Of a stretch of DNA of 64,000 nt, positions 34,561 to 43,810 are shown in pieces. Each line of letters starts with the position of its first letter. Position 1 is the first letter of the stretch. Made by a program: the position numbers and the translations under genes. Origin of the DNA: Schlesneria sp. (GTDB lineage: Bacteria > Planctomycetota > Planctomycetia > Planctomycetales > Planctomycetaceae). The stretch is from NCBI GenBank assembly GCA_028291515.1, contig JAQGHU010000107.1:1-64000 (forward strand), in the 5' to 3' direction. A model generated the notes under the pieces. That model did not search any database. It was not told the DNA's origin and saw only the letters and a list, made by a program, of their open reading frames with translations.

Positions 34561-35159
34561 CGTACTCCGCTCCATTTGCGCTGGGGGCAAATTGAGGGCA
34601 GAATTGGCGATTCAATTCCAATTCGAGTAACATCGTATTTGCACGGCAAGAAGTCGTAACGTGCGACTTGATAGTCAGTTGCTACGCAACCGAGTGCTAA
34701 GCCCAACCCTTCCCCAGTGCCTCGAAGTCAGGTTCGAATCCTGGTCGGCAACTTTTTGCTTGTCACCGGAAGGTGGCGGCTAGAGTGAATTAGTGAAAGG
34801 ACTTAGAGCTTGTGAGCTCTGAGTCCTTTTTTGTTTTCGAACGCGGTTTGGGGCAGGCATCCATCTGTGCTTGCGAAGGCCAAAGCGATCATTGCAGACG
34901 AACGATCCGCAAGAAGCACAGATATTTGCGGATCGGATAGATCGACGATTGAACGCCGAGGATAGGGTGATCTAGTGATCACACCCGGTACTGACATTGT
35001 TGACGGCAGGAAGTCGTTGAACCCATTGCATTCTAAGGACCCAGCAGGTCCAATAAACGTGACTGGGGCAACATCCTCAGTGGTCGAAAATTCCTAGTTG
35101 GGTCAGCAGGTCGTCCGCTCGTTGTCGCAGCTTCGAAATGAATTTATGGATTTGTAAGT
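34561..35159. other. 599-bp intergenic region with right island boundary
   Basis: It holds the right direct repeat (34729-34835). A 13-base word, AATTGAGGGCAGA, at 34590 also occurs just inside the left boundary at 27631. No gene is seen; the region before 35160 should contain the promoter of the exporter operon, but no boxes are clear. Confidence 0.5.
34729..34835 (+). repeat. right direct repeat of the island (tRNA-Gln 3' fragment plus terminator)
   Basis: CAGGTTCGAATCCTGGTCGG followed by caact and the same 80-base downstream sequence as tRNA-Gln, including the terminator hairpin at 34799-34832. Only the tRNA 3' portion is present; the sequence to its left does not resemble the tRNA 5' half, so it is not a functional tRNA gene. 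Confidence 0.85.
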
Positions 35160-36329
35160 ATGCGTTGGTTCGTGGTCGCCATCTTGGTCTTCGCTGGCGT
35201 GGGGGGCGTATTCGTTTGGCAGGTGCGACAACAGGAAATCGCGGCTGCGAAAGCTCGTGAGCGTCCTCCAGTTTGGAACAGCGTATCAGCGCTGGGACGG
35301 ATCCGACCGCTGGACGACGTTGTCGAAGTGGGCGTCGACGCGAGCCGGCGGCTGGCAAAATTGTTTGTTACCGAAGGCCAGCTCGTTAAAAAAGGAGATG
35401 TCCTCGCTCACCTCGAAGATTACGAAGAACTGAAGGCTGCCGCGGAACAAGCTGCCAGTCGGCTGCGAGGTGGTCAGATGCAGTTGGCCGCGCGCCTCGA
35501 TTGCGAGATGGCTCACATCGCCCGCGCCGAGGCGGATGTGAATTCGCTCAAGGTCAACTACCCCAAAGATCTTGAGATTCAAGAGGCTTCGATAGAGAAA
35601 CTGCAGACTGAACTGGGGTTATCCCAACAAGAATCGGAGCGGTACGAACGGCTGTACCGTGCGAAGTCGGTTTCGCTGGAAGAATTCGATCGGAAAACGA
35701 CAGAGGTCATTCAGCGGCGTAAAGCTCTGCAAGTGGCCGAGGCCGAGCTCAGCAAGCTCAAGGCGGGCTTTCCTCTGGAGTTGGTCAAATCCGAGAGCAA
35801 TCTTGCGCTGGCCAAAGCCACACTCGCTCTCGCGCGGCCCACGATCGACATTCCAACTCTCGAATGCAGCGTGGAATTGGCAAAGGCGCAGTTGTCGCGG
35901 GCCATCGTGAGCGCACCAAGTGATGGCCAGATCCTTAAAATCCGGGCGCGGCCGGGAGAAGTGGTGCGCAGCCAGACGATTCTGACCATGGCCAATCTCG
36001 AACAAATGTGCGTCGTGGCGGAAATCTACGAGACCGATCTCCTGCGGCTGCAGACCGGACAAAAGGTCGTCGTGACGGCCGCAGCACTGAGCCAACCGCT
36101 TACTGGACATGTCCTGTTCGTGGGCCGTTCGATCAACCAGCAGGCCGTGTATGATCTCAATCCAGCGAGTCCATCGGACTCCCGTGTCGCTGAGATCCGG
36201 ATCTTGCTCGACGAAGTTCAACAAGCTTCGCGGCTGGTCAATTTGCAGGTTGCTGTGGCGATCGACGCACCCGCGGAGGCGGCTCTGTCGGTCTTGGCAA
36301 CGGAATCCGGCCACGGGAGCTCTCCGTGA
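35160..36329 (+). CDS. HlyD/DevB-type periplasmic adaptor of an ABC exporter
   Basis: Predicted 389 aa. Membrane-fusion protein linking inner-membrane permeases to a TolC-type channel. An N-terminal membrane anchor (RWFVVAILVFAGVGGVFVW) is followed by a lipoyl-like half (ALGRIRPLDDVVEVGVDASR; VTEGQLVKKGDVLAHLEDYE), a long alpha-hairpin coiled coil (about 100-245), the second lipoyl half (IVSAPSDGQILKIRARPGEV) and a beta-barrel domain (VVAEIYETDLLRLQTGQKVV). It is the first gene of a four-gene operon with two permeases and an ATPase; the next gene overlaps its stop. Confidence 0.92.
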   Translation: MRWFVVAILVFAGVGGVFVWQVRQQEIAAAKARERPPVWNSVSALGRIRPLDDVVEVGVDASRRLAKLFVTEGQLVKKGDVLAHLEDYEELKAAAEQAASRLRGGQMQLAARLDCEMAHIARAEADVNSLKVNYPKDLEIQEASIEKLQTELGLSQQESERYERLYRAKSVSLEEFDRKTTEVIQRRKALQVAEAELSKLKAGFPLELVKSESNLALAKATLALARPTIDIPTLECSVELAKAQLSRAIVSAPSDGQILKIRARPGEVVRSQTILTMANLEQMCVVAEIYETDLLRLQTGQKVVVTAAALSQPLTGHVLFVGRSINQQAVYDLNPASPSDSRVAEIRILLDEVQQASRLVNLQVAVAIDAPAEAALSVLATESGHGSSP

Positions 36330-37450
36330 GCGTGCCGCTGGCTTTGCGGAATGCGATGCACAACAAGCTTCGCACACTTCTGGCGCTCTCGGCGATCACC
36401 TTTGCGGTGGTCCTGATTTTCATGCAACTCGCATTGTTCGAAACTTGCGAGTCGTCGGCTAATGTCGTGACCGACATGTTCGATTACGATCTGCTACTGA
36501 CCTCGTCGCGGTATTACAATCTGCAGCAGCCGGGAGAGGTCGATTTATCGCGGTTGTATCAAGTCCGCTCCGCTCCCGGTGTTGCTACGATCTGCCCGGT
36601 GTACATCTCGTTGGTGCCGCGTCGCAGTGTCGACGACGGCAGTCGCAGCATCTTGATGATGATCGGCCTGTCACCCAAGGACCCTGTCTTCGCCAAGCAG
36701 GAAGTGGTGGCACTGCTGCCTCACCTGCAACGTACCGATACCGCACTGATGGACCGCCGCTCCCTGGCGAACTTTGGCACAATTCGTGAAGGCCAGGTCG
36801 CTGAGATTGCTGGCCGCAGGGTCGAGGTTGCCGGCTTGTTTTCCAATGGTGGCGGCATGAGTGCAGGTAGCTTGCTGATTGTCAGCGACCGGACGTTCAG
36901 CCACTTGGGTCTACCTTTGAATTCCGCCACACTGGGACTGATTAAGTTGCAACCGGGGGCTGATCCCGCCACGGTCGCCGGAGCTCTGCGACACCGGCTA
37001 CCTCAGGACGTTACCGTATGGCAGCGCGGCGACTATCGTGATCGCGAAGTCAGTTATTGGGTTTGGGTGAAGCCTATCGGAGTGATGTTCCGTTCGGGAG
37101 TATTCATTGGGGTGGTCGTGGGAGCTGTGATCTTGTATCAGGTTCTCGCCACTGACATTTCCAATCGCCTGCGGGAATATGCCACGATGAAGGCCATGGG
37201 TTATTCGGACGGGAGCATTAGAAAAACGGTCTTTCAACAGGGAATGCTTTACGCGTTTGCCAGCTATCTGGCGGGGCTCGTGGGAGCATTCGGACTCTAC
37301 TGGCTGATGAGCGTGAACATCGGCATGCCCGTTCCGATGACCGTGGCGCGGGCGGGCTTCGTCTTGGGATTGGTACTGATGTTAAGCGTTTTTTCCGGTG
37401 CACTGGCACTTCGAAAATTGACCGCCGCCAATCCCGCCGATCTATTCTGA
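36326..37450 (+). CDS. DevC/MacB-FtsX-type permease 1
   Basis: Predicted 374 aa. GTG 36326 overlaps the stop of the adaptor (GTGA) with GGGAG seven bases upstream, so translation is coupled. Four membrane helices in the FtsX arrangement: one near residues 17-38 (LLALSAITFAVVLIFMQLAL), a large periplasmic domain (about 50-250), then helices near 255-275, 305-330 and 340-365. The VLATDISNRLREYATMKAMG motif is the cytosolic coupling helix typical of the family. It probably forms a heterodimer with the next gene product. Confidence 0.92.
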   Translation: MSVPLALRNAMHNKLRTLLALSAITFAVVLIFMQLALFETCESSANVVTDMFDYDLLLTSSRYYNLQQPGEVDLSRLYQVRSAPGVATICPVYISLVPRRSVDDGSRSILMMIGLSPKDPVFAKQEVVALLPHLQRTDTALMDRRSLANFGTIREGQVAEIAGRRVEVAGLFSNGGGMSAGSLLIVSDRTFSHLGLPLNSATLGLIKLQPGADPATVAGALRHRLPQDVTVWQRGDYRDREVSYWVWVKPIGVMFRSGVFIGVVVGAVILYQVLATDISNRLREYATMKAMGYSDGSIRKTVFQQGMLYAFASYLAGLVGAFGLYWLMSVNIGMPVPMTVARAGFVLGLVLMLSVFSGALALRKLTAANPADLF

Positions 37451-37480
37451 GCAGGCAACAATTCCGACTGGAGACGGTTC

Positions 37481-38623
37481 ATGGCCACCCCGGTTGCCTG
37501 GCGAAATCTGACACATGATCTGCGACGGTTACTGCTGTCACTGGTGGGGATCGGCTTCGTCGTGTTGTTGATGTTTATGGAGATGGGATTCTCGAACGGC
37601 TGCTTCGATACTGCCACCCACGGCTATACACTATTCAACGCGGACCTGGTGATCGTCAACCGCATCTCGACTCCCGCGTCGCCGCAGCGATTCTTGCGGG
37701 ACAAATTGTATCTGGCGCGCCGGTCCTCCGTAGTAGCCAACGTCATTCCGATGTACGTGCAGGTCGGTGCCCTGTGGAAGATACCGGGCGAAGCGGGCCT
37801 GCGGCGAGTCCGGGTGTTTGGGTATGACACGCAGCAACGGACCTTCTGGCCTCCAGAGTTTGCTCCACGCAGCGACCTGCAACAGCCCGGAGCGGTCTTG
37901 TTCGATTCTCGTTCGCGCGCGTTGCTGGGCAAACCCGTTCCAGGAACTGTCACGGAGTTGAATGGCCGAACGATCAGCGTCGTAGGACTGGCTCCCATGG
38001 GGGCCGATCTTGATACCGACGGCAATCTGTTTCTGGATCAAAGTACGTTTTTCGCCATCTTCGGCAAGGGCGGCAAAGGCCGTTTAACTCCGCAGGATGT
38101 CGATTACGGCCTGATCCAATTGCGGGCTGGAGTCGACCCAAAACAAGCAGCGGTAGAACTTCGTATGCTGCTTCCTGACGACGTGCGCGTGTTGACTTTG
38201 TCCGACTACTGCAACGACGTGCAGATGTACTGGAGCCGCAACACGGCCGTGGGGTTCTTGTTCAACATGGGCGTGGTCGTAGGATTTCTGATCGGGATGA
38301 TCGTGTGCTATCAAATCCTGTTCACCGATATCAGCAACAACTTGTTGCCGTTTGCCACTCTGAAAGCGATGGGCTACCGAACTGGTTACCTAGTCAAACT
38401 TGTGCTGGAACAAGCGACGTTCCTGGCGCTGTTGGGCTTTGTGTTGGGAGTGAGTGCGGCATGGTTTCTCTATTGGTTCATGGAATCACAAACGGGACTG
38501 ACGATGGCGTTGACGCCACTCCGGATTGCCACGATCCTGTTGTTGACACTGGTCATGTGCCTGGTGGCTGGACTCATGGCCCTCTACCGAGTTATCCGCA
38601 TTGATCCTGCCGACTGCTTCTAG
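37481..38623 (+). CDS. DevC/MacB-FtsX-type permease 2
   Basis: Predicted 380 aa, same topology as permease 1: first helix RLLLSLVGIGFVVLLMFMEM, a periplasmic domain, three C-terminal helices, and the coupling motif LFTDISNNLLPFATLKAMGY. Separate permease subunits suggest a heterodimeric exporter. The gap to permease 1 is 30 bp and to the ATPase 11 bp. Confidence 0.92.
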   Translation: MATPVAWRNLTHDLRRLLLSLVGIGFVVLLMFMEMGFSNGCFDTATHGYTLFNADLVIVNRISTPASPQRFLRDKLYLARRSSVVANVIPMYVQVGALWKIPGEAGLRRVRVFGYDTQQRTFWPPEFAPRSDLQQPGAVLFDSRSRALLGKPVPGTVTELNGRTISVVGLAPMGADLDTDGNLFLDQSTFFAIFGKGGKGRLTPQDVDYGLIQLRAGVDPKQAAVELRMLLPDDVRVLTLSDYCNDVQMYWSRNTAVGFLFNMGVVVGFLIGMIVCYQILFTDISNNLLPFATLKAMGYRTGYLVKLVLEQATFLALLGFVLGVSAAWFLYWFMESQTGLTMALTPLRIATILLLTLVMCLVAGLMALYRVIRIDPADCF

Positions 38624-38634
38624 TCCGCTGGAAT

Positions 38635-39780
38635 ATGAGAACCGCCTTGCAACAGCAATCGAGCAACACAGGTAGAGCGGAGGCCAATGGTAAACGGCCC
38701 ATCGTGAATTTTTCCGGGCTGAATCATCATTTCGGCCTTGGTGACGCACGCCGACAAGTTCTGTACGACGTCCATCTGGCCATGTTTCCTGGCGAGATCG
38801 CGATCATGACAGGACCCTCGGGTTCGGGGAAAACGTCGCTGTTGGTCTTGGCGGGAGGGTTGCGCGCTGTCCAGGACGGGAGCCTGAATGTCCTGGGCCG
38901 CGAGATGCGCGGCCTTAGCGCGCTAGAACTGGTCGAGATCCGTCGCAGTATCGGATTCATCTTTCAGTTCCATAATCTGTTCGAGTCATTGACCGCGATC
39001 GAAAACGTGCAGATGGCGCTTGATCTTCATTCGTATTCGGCCCGGGAAAAGCGAGATCGCGCCGCCGAGATGCTGACAAAGCTTGGACTCGAACATCGCA
39101 TGCATTATAAGCCCGGTTCGCTGTCGGGGGGGCAGAAGCAGCGCGTCGCCGTGGCTCGGGCTCTCGTTAACAAGCCCCGGATTATTCTGGCCGATGAACC
39201 GACCGCGGCACTCGATAAAGAGTCGGGACGGATTGTCGTCAACCTGCTCCAAGAGCACGCTCGCGCAGCGGACGCCGCCATTATCCTGGTGACTCACGAC
39301 AATCGCATCCTCGATGTCGCCGACCGCATTGTCACGCTCATCGACGGCCGAATCGTCTCGCGCGTGGAAGTTGGTGAAACAAACCTGATCTGCGAATTTC
39401 TGAGGAAGTGTCCCGTCTTTGCGAATCAATCGCCCAGCGAGCTCACGGAAATCGCTCAAAAAATGGCCTACGAAAAGTATCCACCTCGCGAAGTCATTTT
39501 TCATCAAGGCGACGCGGGAGATAAGTTTTATCTCATTCGCGAAGGTCAGGCGGAGGTTCTGATCGATGGGCCGGACGGGCTCAAACTGGTCCGCACGCTC
39601 GAAAGAGGGGATATCTTTGGCGAGATGTCATTGCTGAAGCACCAGCCTCGCAGTGCGACAGTTCGTGCCGTCAATCAGCTCGAACTTTACGTCCTCGGCC
39701 GGGACGATTTCCGGGCTGCCATCGAGAGTTCGGTCAGCTTTCGTGACCAGCTCCTGCGGACGTATGCAGGCCGTTCATAG
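38635..39780 (+). CDS. ABC exporter ATPase with C-terminal cyclic-nucleotide-binding domain
   Basis: Predicted 381 aa. DevA/LolD-like ATPase: Walker A GPSGSGKTS (about 60-68), Q-loop FIFQFHNLFES, signature LSGGQKQRVAVARAL, Walker B IILADEPTAALD and switch His in ILVTHDNR. From about residue 258 a cNMP-binding domain is fused: FLRKCPVFANQSPSELTEIA, REVIFHQGDAGDKFYLIREG, and the phosphate-binding cassette FGEMSLLKHQPRSATVRAV with the Glu and Arg expected for cAMP/cGMP contact. The fusion suggests export controlled by a cyclic nucleotide. Cyclase and phosphodiesterase genes lie 2-5 kb downstream. Confidence 0.93.
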   Translation: MRTALQQQSSNTGRAEANGKRPIVNFSGLNHHFGLGDARRQVLYDVHLAMFPGEIAIMTGPSGSGKTSLLVLAGGLRAVQDGSLNVLGREMRGLSALELVEIRRSIGFIFQFHNLFESLTAIENVQMALDLHSYSAREKRDRAAEMLTKLGLEHRMHYKPGSLSGGQKQRVAVARALVNKPRIILADEPTAALDKESGRIVVNLLQEHARAADAAIILVTHDNRILDVADRIVTLIDGRIVSRVEVGETNLICEFLRKCPVFANQSPSELTEIAQKMAYEKYPPREVIFHQGDAGDKFYLIREGQAEVLIDGPDGLKLVRTLERGDIFGEMSLLKHQPRSATVRAVNQLELYVLGRDDFRAAIESSVSFRDQLLRTYAGRS

Positions 39781-39790
39781 ATGACTGCTG

Positions 39791-41401
39791 TCATCGGTCA
39801 CGGCGCGACAGCAGATCTGCTGGGGGAGGGGGAACATCCTCGGTCGCCGGATCGCCAATGTCTGCGGCGTGCGAGTCCTCACAAAACACTTCCCAGCCCC
39901 CGGCCAGGCCGCGGTAGACTCGGATCAGCGATAGTATCGACTCGATGTTCGCCACGGCGAGTTGATCTTGCTGCTTGACCAGCATCGACTGGGCACTTTG
40001 CACGCGATTGAAGTCCACTTTCCCTTCGCGATACAAGCCCAGAACGAGGCTCACAGAGACGCGCGCGGCTTCCACGCTTTCGCCCAAATGAGCGGCCTGC
40101 TTCCGGGAGTTGACGAATCCAACCAGCGAGTCTTCGACCTCACCGTGTGCCTTCAGGACTGTTTGTTGATATTCGGTGATTCGCGCATCCAGGAGCGCCT
40201 CTTGTTTACGGACATTGTTCTTGATCTTGTAGTAGCTGAAAATTTTCCATTGCAGCGCAGGCGCAATGATGCCCGTGAAGCTGGGAGCCGTAAACAGTTT
40301 TCCAGATGAGTTTGACGTGTAACCCACGAACCCCAGCAACTGCAGGCTTGGGTACAAGTCGGCTTCCGCGACGCCGATTTGAGCGCACTGCGACGCTACC
40401 TGGCGTTCGGCCTTCCTGACATCGGGACGCCGCCTGAGTAGCTCGGCAGGGATTCCCACGGCGAGCTCCGTGGGAGCGATGGGTATCGGCCCGGTTCCCA
40501 TCTGAGTAGGCATGCCTCCCGGCGGCGAGCCGAGCAGAATGCACAAGCGATGACCCGCCTGCTGAAGTCCTGTGTCGAGCTGTGGGAGCACTGCCTCGGT
40601 TTCGGCGAGGCTGGATTTGGCCTGCTGGACATCGAGTTCAGTCGTGATTCCATTCTGGAACCGTTCCAATGCCAGCTTCAGCGATTCCTGCTGGATCTGG
40701 ACGTTCTCACGGGCGAATTCGATCCGCTGTTGATAACCGCGCAACTGCACGTAACTCGCGGCCACTTCAGACACGAGCAACACCTGCACGTTGCGATAGT
40801 CTTCCTGCGACGCTTCCAACTCGGCTTCTGCCGATTCGATGGCGCGGCGGTTCTTGCCCCAGAACTCGATTTCCCAAGATGCCGCAAGCGGGGCAAACGC
40901 CCAGAAGTCGAATAGATTTCCCAAACCGATGGCCGGCAGGTTCTTGCTGATTTGTGCGTGACTAAAAAGTGCCCCTGACCGTGCGTCGGGAAGAAGATTT
41001 CCAATCGCAACGTTCCGTTCGGCCTGCACCGCCAGTAGACGATGGCCGGCCGTTCGCAGATCGAGATTCTCATCGACGGCCGTTTGGACGAGACCATCCA
41101 GCGCGGGATCGTTGAATTGCGTCCACCAAGCCGCGAGCGGCTCTAGATCGCCGCGGATGGAGGGATCATTCGTCGATTCCCAGATCGGGGAAACGGCGGC
41201 CAGCGGCTCGGCATAATTAGGCCCGACTTTGAAGCCGTTTTCCCACCAGCGCGACAAGCTCGTGCAACCGCTCAGCATGCTCACGGCCAGTGTCAGCAAC
41301 AATAGACCGGCGCAATCGAGACTCTTTGCGCGGCAGCGTGTTGCAGTCTTCGGCCACCACGAATTGTCCGCAGCGCCGGTTCCTTCCTCTATACCGAACA
41401 T
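39791..41401 (-). CDS. NodT/TolC-type outer-membrane efflux lipoprotein
   Basis: Predicted 536 aa. Lipobox LSGCTSL after a hydrophobic leader (about residues 32-46), then KVGPNYAEP, the NodT-family hallmark. Two repeats of the outer-membrane efflux domain with long helical hairpins (LDLRTAGHRLLAVQAERNVA; VASQCAQIGVAEADLYPSLQ). It forms a trimeric channel completing the tripartite exporter encoded on the opposite strand, whose ATPase gene ends ten bases from this stop. Convergent transcription with its likely partners means it has its own promoter in the 41.4-41.9 kb gap. Confidence 0.93.
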   Translation of the reverse strand: MFGIEEGTGAADNSWWPKTATRCRAKSLDCAGLLLLTLAVSMLSGCTSLSRWWENGFKVGPNYAEPLAAVSPIWESTNDPSIRGDLEPLAAWWTQFNDPALDGLVQTAVDENLDLRTAGHRLLAVQAERNVAIGNLLPDARSGALFSHAQISKNLPAIGLGNLFDFWAFAPLAASWEIEFWGKNRRAIESAEAELEASQEDYRNVQVLLVSEVAASYVQLRGYQQRIEFARENVQIQQESLKLALERFQNGITTELDVQQAKSSLAETEAVLPQLDTGLQQAGHRLCILLGSPPGGMPTQMGTGPIPIAPTELAVGIPAELLRRRPDVRKAERQVASQCAQIGVAEADLYPSLQLLGFVGYTSNSSGKLFTAPSFTGIIAPALQWKIFSYYKIKNNVRKQEALLDARITEYQQTVLKAHGEVEDSLVGFVNSRKQAAHLGESVEAARVSVSLVLGLYREGKVDFNRVQSAQSMLVKQQDQLAVANIESILSLIRVYRGLAGGWEVFCEDSHAADIGDPATEDVPPPPADLLSRRDR

Positions 41402-41901
41402 GCCGTGGAACTTCCTCAGGTGGTTCGTGTAGAGAGCCAGCTCCTCAAGTGCAAATGGACTGCATTCTCACGACATTGACGGGAATATCCCGAAACTACC
41501 GAAAAAGAGGGTTGTATCATCTGTATCGGCTGATTCGCCTGGGAACAACAGATCGTTCTCAAGGCTGATCAGTTTTCGAGGTGATCAACCGATGGACTTG
41601 CGTATCGCCACGAGAATGGGCTTGTGATCAAGAAGCCGCACTGACCGAATGGCGGCTGAATTCCAAGGCTACTCGGGCACTGAATCTATTGGCGTGAGGT
41701 CACTGATGGCCAACCTGTCGCCAATAGGTGGTGGAAAATCGCGAGGTCGATTCATATCTTCAACTTCAGTCAATTGAATTGGGGCGTTTTCCAGCAAACG
41801 CAGTCTGTCTATCGTGAGCACGAACGAGCAAACTGCATCCAACGGCTTTGGTCCAAATTTGGCACCTTTGCCTGATGACTGTTCTCCTGCAGAAATGATT
41901 G
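41402..41901. other. 500-bp divergent intergenic region
   Basis: It separates the efflux channel gene (minus) and the cyclase gene (plus). A short ORF from 41814 overlaps the cyclase start in another frame and lacks coding features. No clear promoter boxes or repeats can be assigned, but both genes should be controlled from here. Confidence 0.4.
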
Positions 41902-43728
41902 ATGAATCGCTACAAGTTGGCTTGGATCACTGTGGATGGAGGGGGCGAGGCAGTTTTCCCGCAACAGGGGACATTGCGAATCGGTCGAGCATCGACAAAT
42001 GATGTCTCAATTCCTGATGACTTGATGATCTCCCGACAACACGCCGTGGCGGAAATCAACGGTGGCGAGTTTTTGATTCGTTGCTTGGAAGGCGCTGCGA
42101 ATCGTCTGTTGTATGCCGGGAAGAAAGTCCGTCAGGTTCGACTGGTCGCGGGTGACTCTTTCCAAATCGGTAGCACGGAATTTACCTGTCTGGAACAGGA
42201 TGCTGGATCACTGGATTCGTCCTTAAGGGCGAGTGACACCGATGAACAATCCGAATCGCTGCGAGTACGAGAATCAGCGTATTCAGCGGAGGCTTTGCAA
42301 AAGTCCGAGTTCCGTAACCCGAGCCATCAGATCGAGATTCTAGCGAACTTGCCAGAACAAATTGCTTCGACGAGATCCGACGAAGAATTTGCAGTCAAGG
42401 TCGCGGAATTGTTGCTGCAAGGAATCCCACAGGCTGACGCCGTTGCGGTCGTTCAGTTCGTCGAAAGCGATCTGGCGTGGACTCCCGAGTTATCCTCCCA
42501 GCCGCCGGCACCGGTGCTCGTCAGGGTCGCGTCGCGTGAATCTTATTCGGGGAGGTTTCGGCCCAGTCGGCGATTGATGCTCAAATCACTGCAGCTTGGG
42601 CAAAGTGTCATTCACATCCTGGAACCTGAAGGGACCGCACAGTTTACAATCAGTGATGGTCTCGGTTGGTCCTTTTCGTCTCCGATACGTGGTGCAGTAT
42701 CTTCGGGATGGTGCCTCTTTGTCTCAGGCCGGCAATTCCGCCAAGGAGACATGTTCGGTGAGGAAGCGCTGCAAGGCGATCTGCGTTTCACCGAATTGTT
42801 AGCGCAATTCATCGGTTCAATCCGTCAGGTCCGCACCCTTCAGAATCAACAAACGCAATTGAGCGCGTTTTTCTCTCCCAAAGTCATTGAAAGCCTCATG
42901 AGCGCGAAGTCCGTCAGTGCGGACATCGCTCCCGCAGAATGCGATGTGACGGTACTGTTTTGCGATCTGCGAGGATTTTCCGAACGAAGTGAAGCATTAC
43001 GGCATGATTTGCCGGCACTCTTTCAAAGTGTCAGCAGGGCGCTTGGAGTCATGGCGAACGGAGTCTTGGAGGAGAATGGAGCGATCGCTGACTTTCAAGG
43101 AGACGCGATCCTCGGCTTTTGGGGCTGGCCCATTCATGATGAGGACGGTCCCTGGCCTGCGTGTCGTGCCGCCCTGGCGATTTGCGAGGGTTTTCATGGT
43201 GCCAATGAACAATTGAACTCAGTGCTGACGGGGTTGTCGGCCGGAGTTGGGGTCGCGCACGGACGCGCTTTGGCTGGCCGTATTGGCACCGAGCAGCAAG
43301 CAAAAATTGGTGTTTTTGGACCAGTCGTCAATCTGGGATCGCGACTCGAGGGAATGACCAAGCACTTCGGGGTCTCGATTTGCATTGACCAGGCGGCGGC
43401 AGAATACGTCCGCGAACACATCCCGGCGACCGAAGCGCGGACCCGCTTCTTGTCCACAGTCCGACCAAAGGGGATGCGGACTCCAATCAGTGTCTATGAG
43501 TTATTGCCGGGGGAAAATTCGTCGTCCGCTGTTTCCTCGGAGTTGATTGCCGCTCATGAATCGGCGGTCAATGGGATTATTGCGGGAAACTGGGAAGAGG
43601 TTCGGGAAGCGCTCAATCGGTTGCCCGAAAAAGATGGCCCAGCGAATTTTTTGCGAGCGTTTTTGGCGAAAGCGCCTAAAAATCCCGGTCCTGATTGGAA
43701 TGGTGTGATTCAACTCGACTACAAATAA
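41902..43728 (+). CDS. FHA-GAF class III nucleotidyl cyclase
   Basis: Predicted 608 aa from ATG 41902 (a TTG precedes it). An N-terminal FHA domain (about 5-100) has RIGRASTNDVSIPDDLMISR with QHA, the phosphothreonine-binding core. A GAF-like domain (about 140-300) follows, then a class III cyclase domain (about 350-540): VTVLFCDLRGFSERSE and DFQGDAILGFWG provide the two metal Asp, and VNLGSRLEGM keeps the Asn and Arg for transition-state binding. The usual purine-recognising Lys before the second GD is Asp here, so nucleotide specificity is uncertain. Inferred role: phosphoprotein-regulated cyclic nucleotide synthesis. The phosphodiesterase follows after 82 bp on the same strand. Confidence 0.9.
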   Translation: MNRYKLAWITVDGGGEAVFPQQGTLRIGRASTNDVSIPDDLMISRQHAVAEINGGEFLIRCLEGAANRLLYAGKKVRQVRLVAGDSFQIGSTEFTCLEQDAGSLDSSLRASDTDEQSESLRVRESAYSAEALQKSEFRNPSHQIEILANLPEQIASTRSDEEFAVKVAELLLQGIPQADAVAVVQFVESDLAWTPELSSQPPAPVLVRVASRESYSGRFRPSRRLMLKSLQLGQSVIHILEPEGTAQFTISDGLGWSFSSPIRGAVSSGWCLFVSGRQFRQGDMFGEEALQGDLRFTELLAQFIGSIRQVRTLQNQQTQLSAFFSPKVIESLMSAKSVSADIAPAECDVTVLFCDLRGFSERSEALRHDLPALFQSVSRALGVMANGVLEENGAIADFQGDAILGFWGWPIHDEDGPWPACRAALAICEGFHGANEQLNSVLTGLSAGVGVAHGRALAGRIGTEQQAKIGVFGPVVNLGSRLEGMTKHFGVSICIDQAAAEYVREHIPATEARTRFLSTVRPKGMRTPISVYELLPGENSSSAVSSELIAAHESAVNGIIAGNWEEVREALNRLPEKDGPANFLRAFLAKAPKNPGPDWNGVIQLDYK

Positions 43729-43810
43729 GTATCAGGATTTCAATGCTCGTTCTCGTTGTTTGCCATCGAAGTGAGACACCTGCCCGCATTCATACTCCAG
43801 GATACTCGGC

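Noticed and set aside
34729-34760. second tRNA gene
   Set aside because: Only the T-arm and acceptor 3' strand are present, one acceptor base is missing, and nothing like the 5' half is found upstream.
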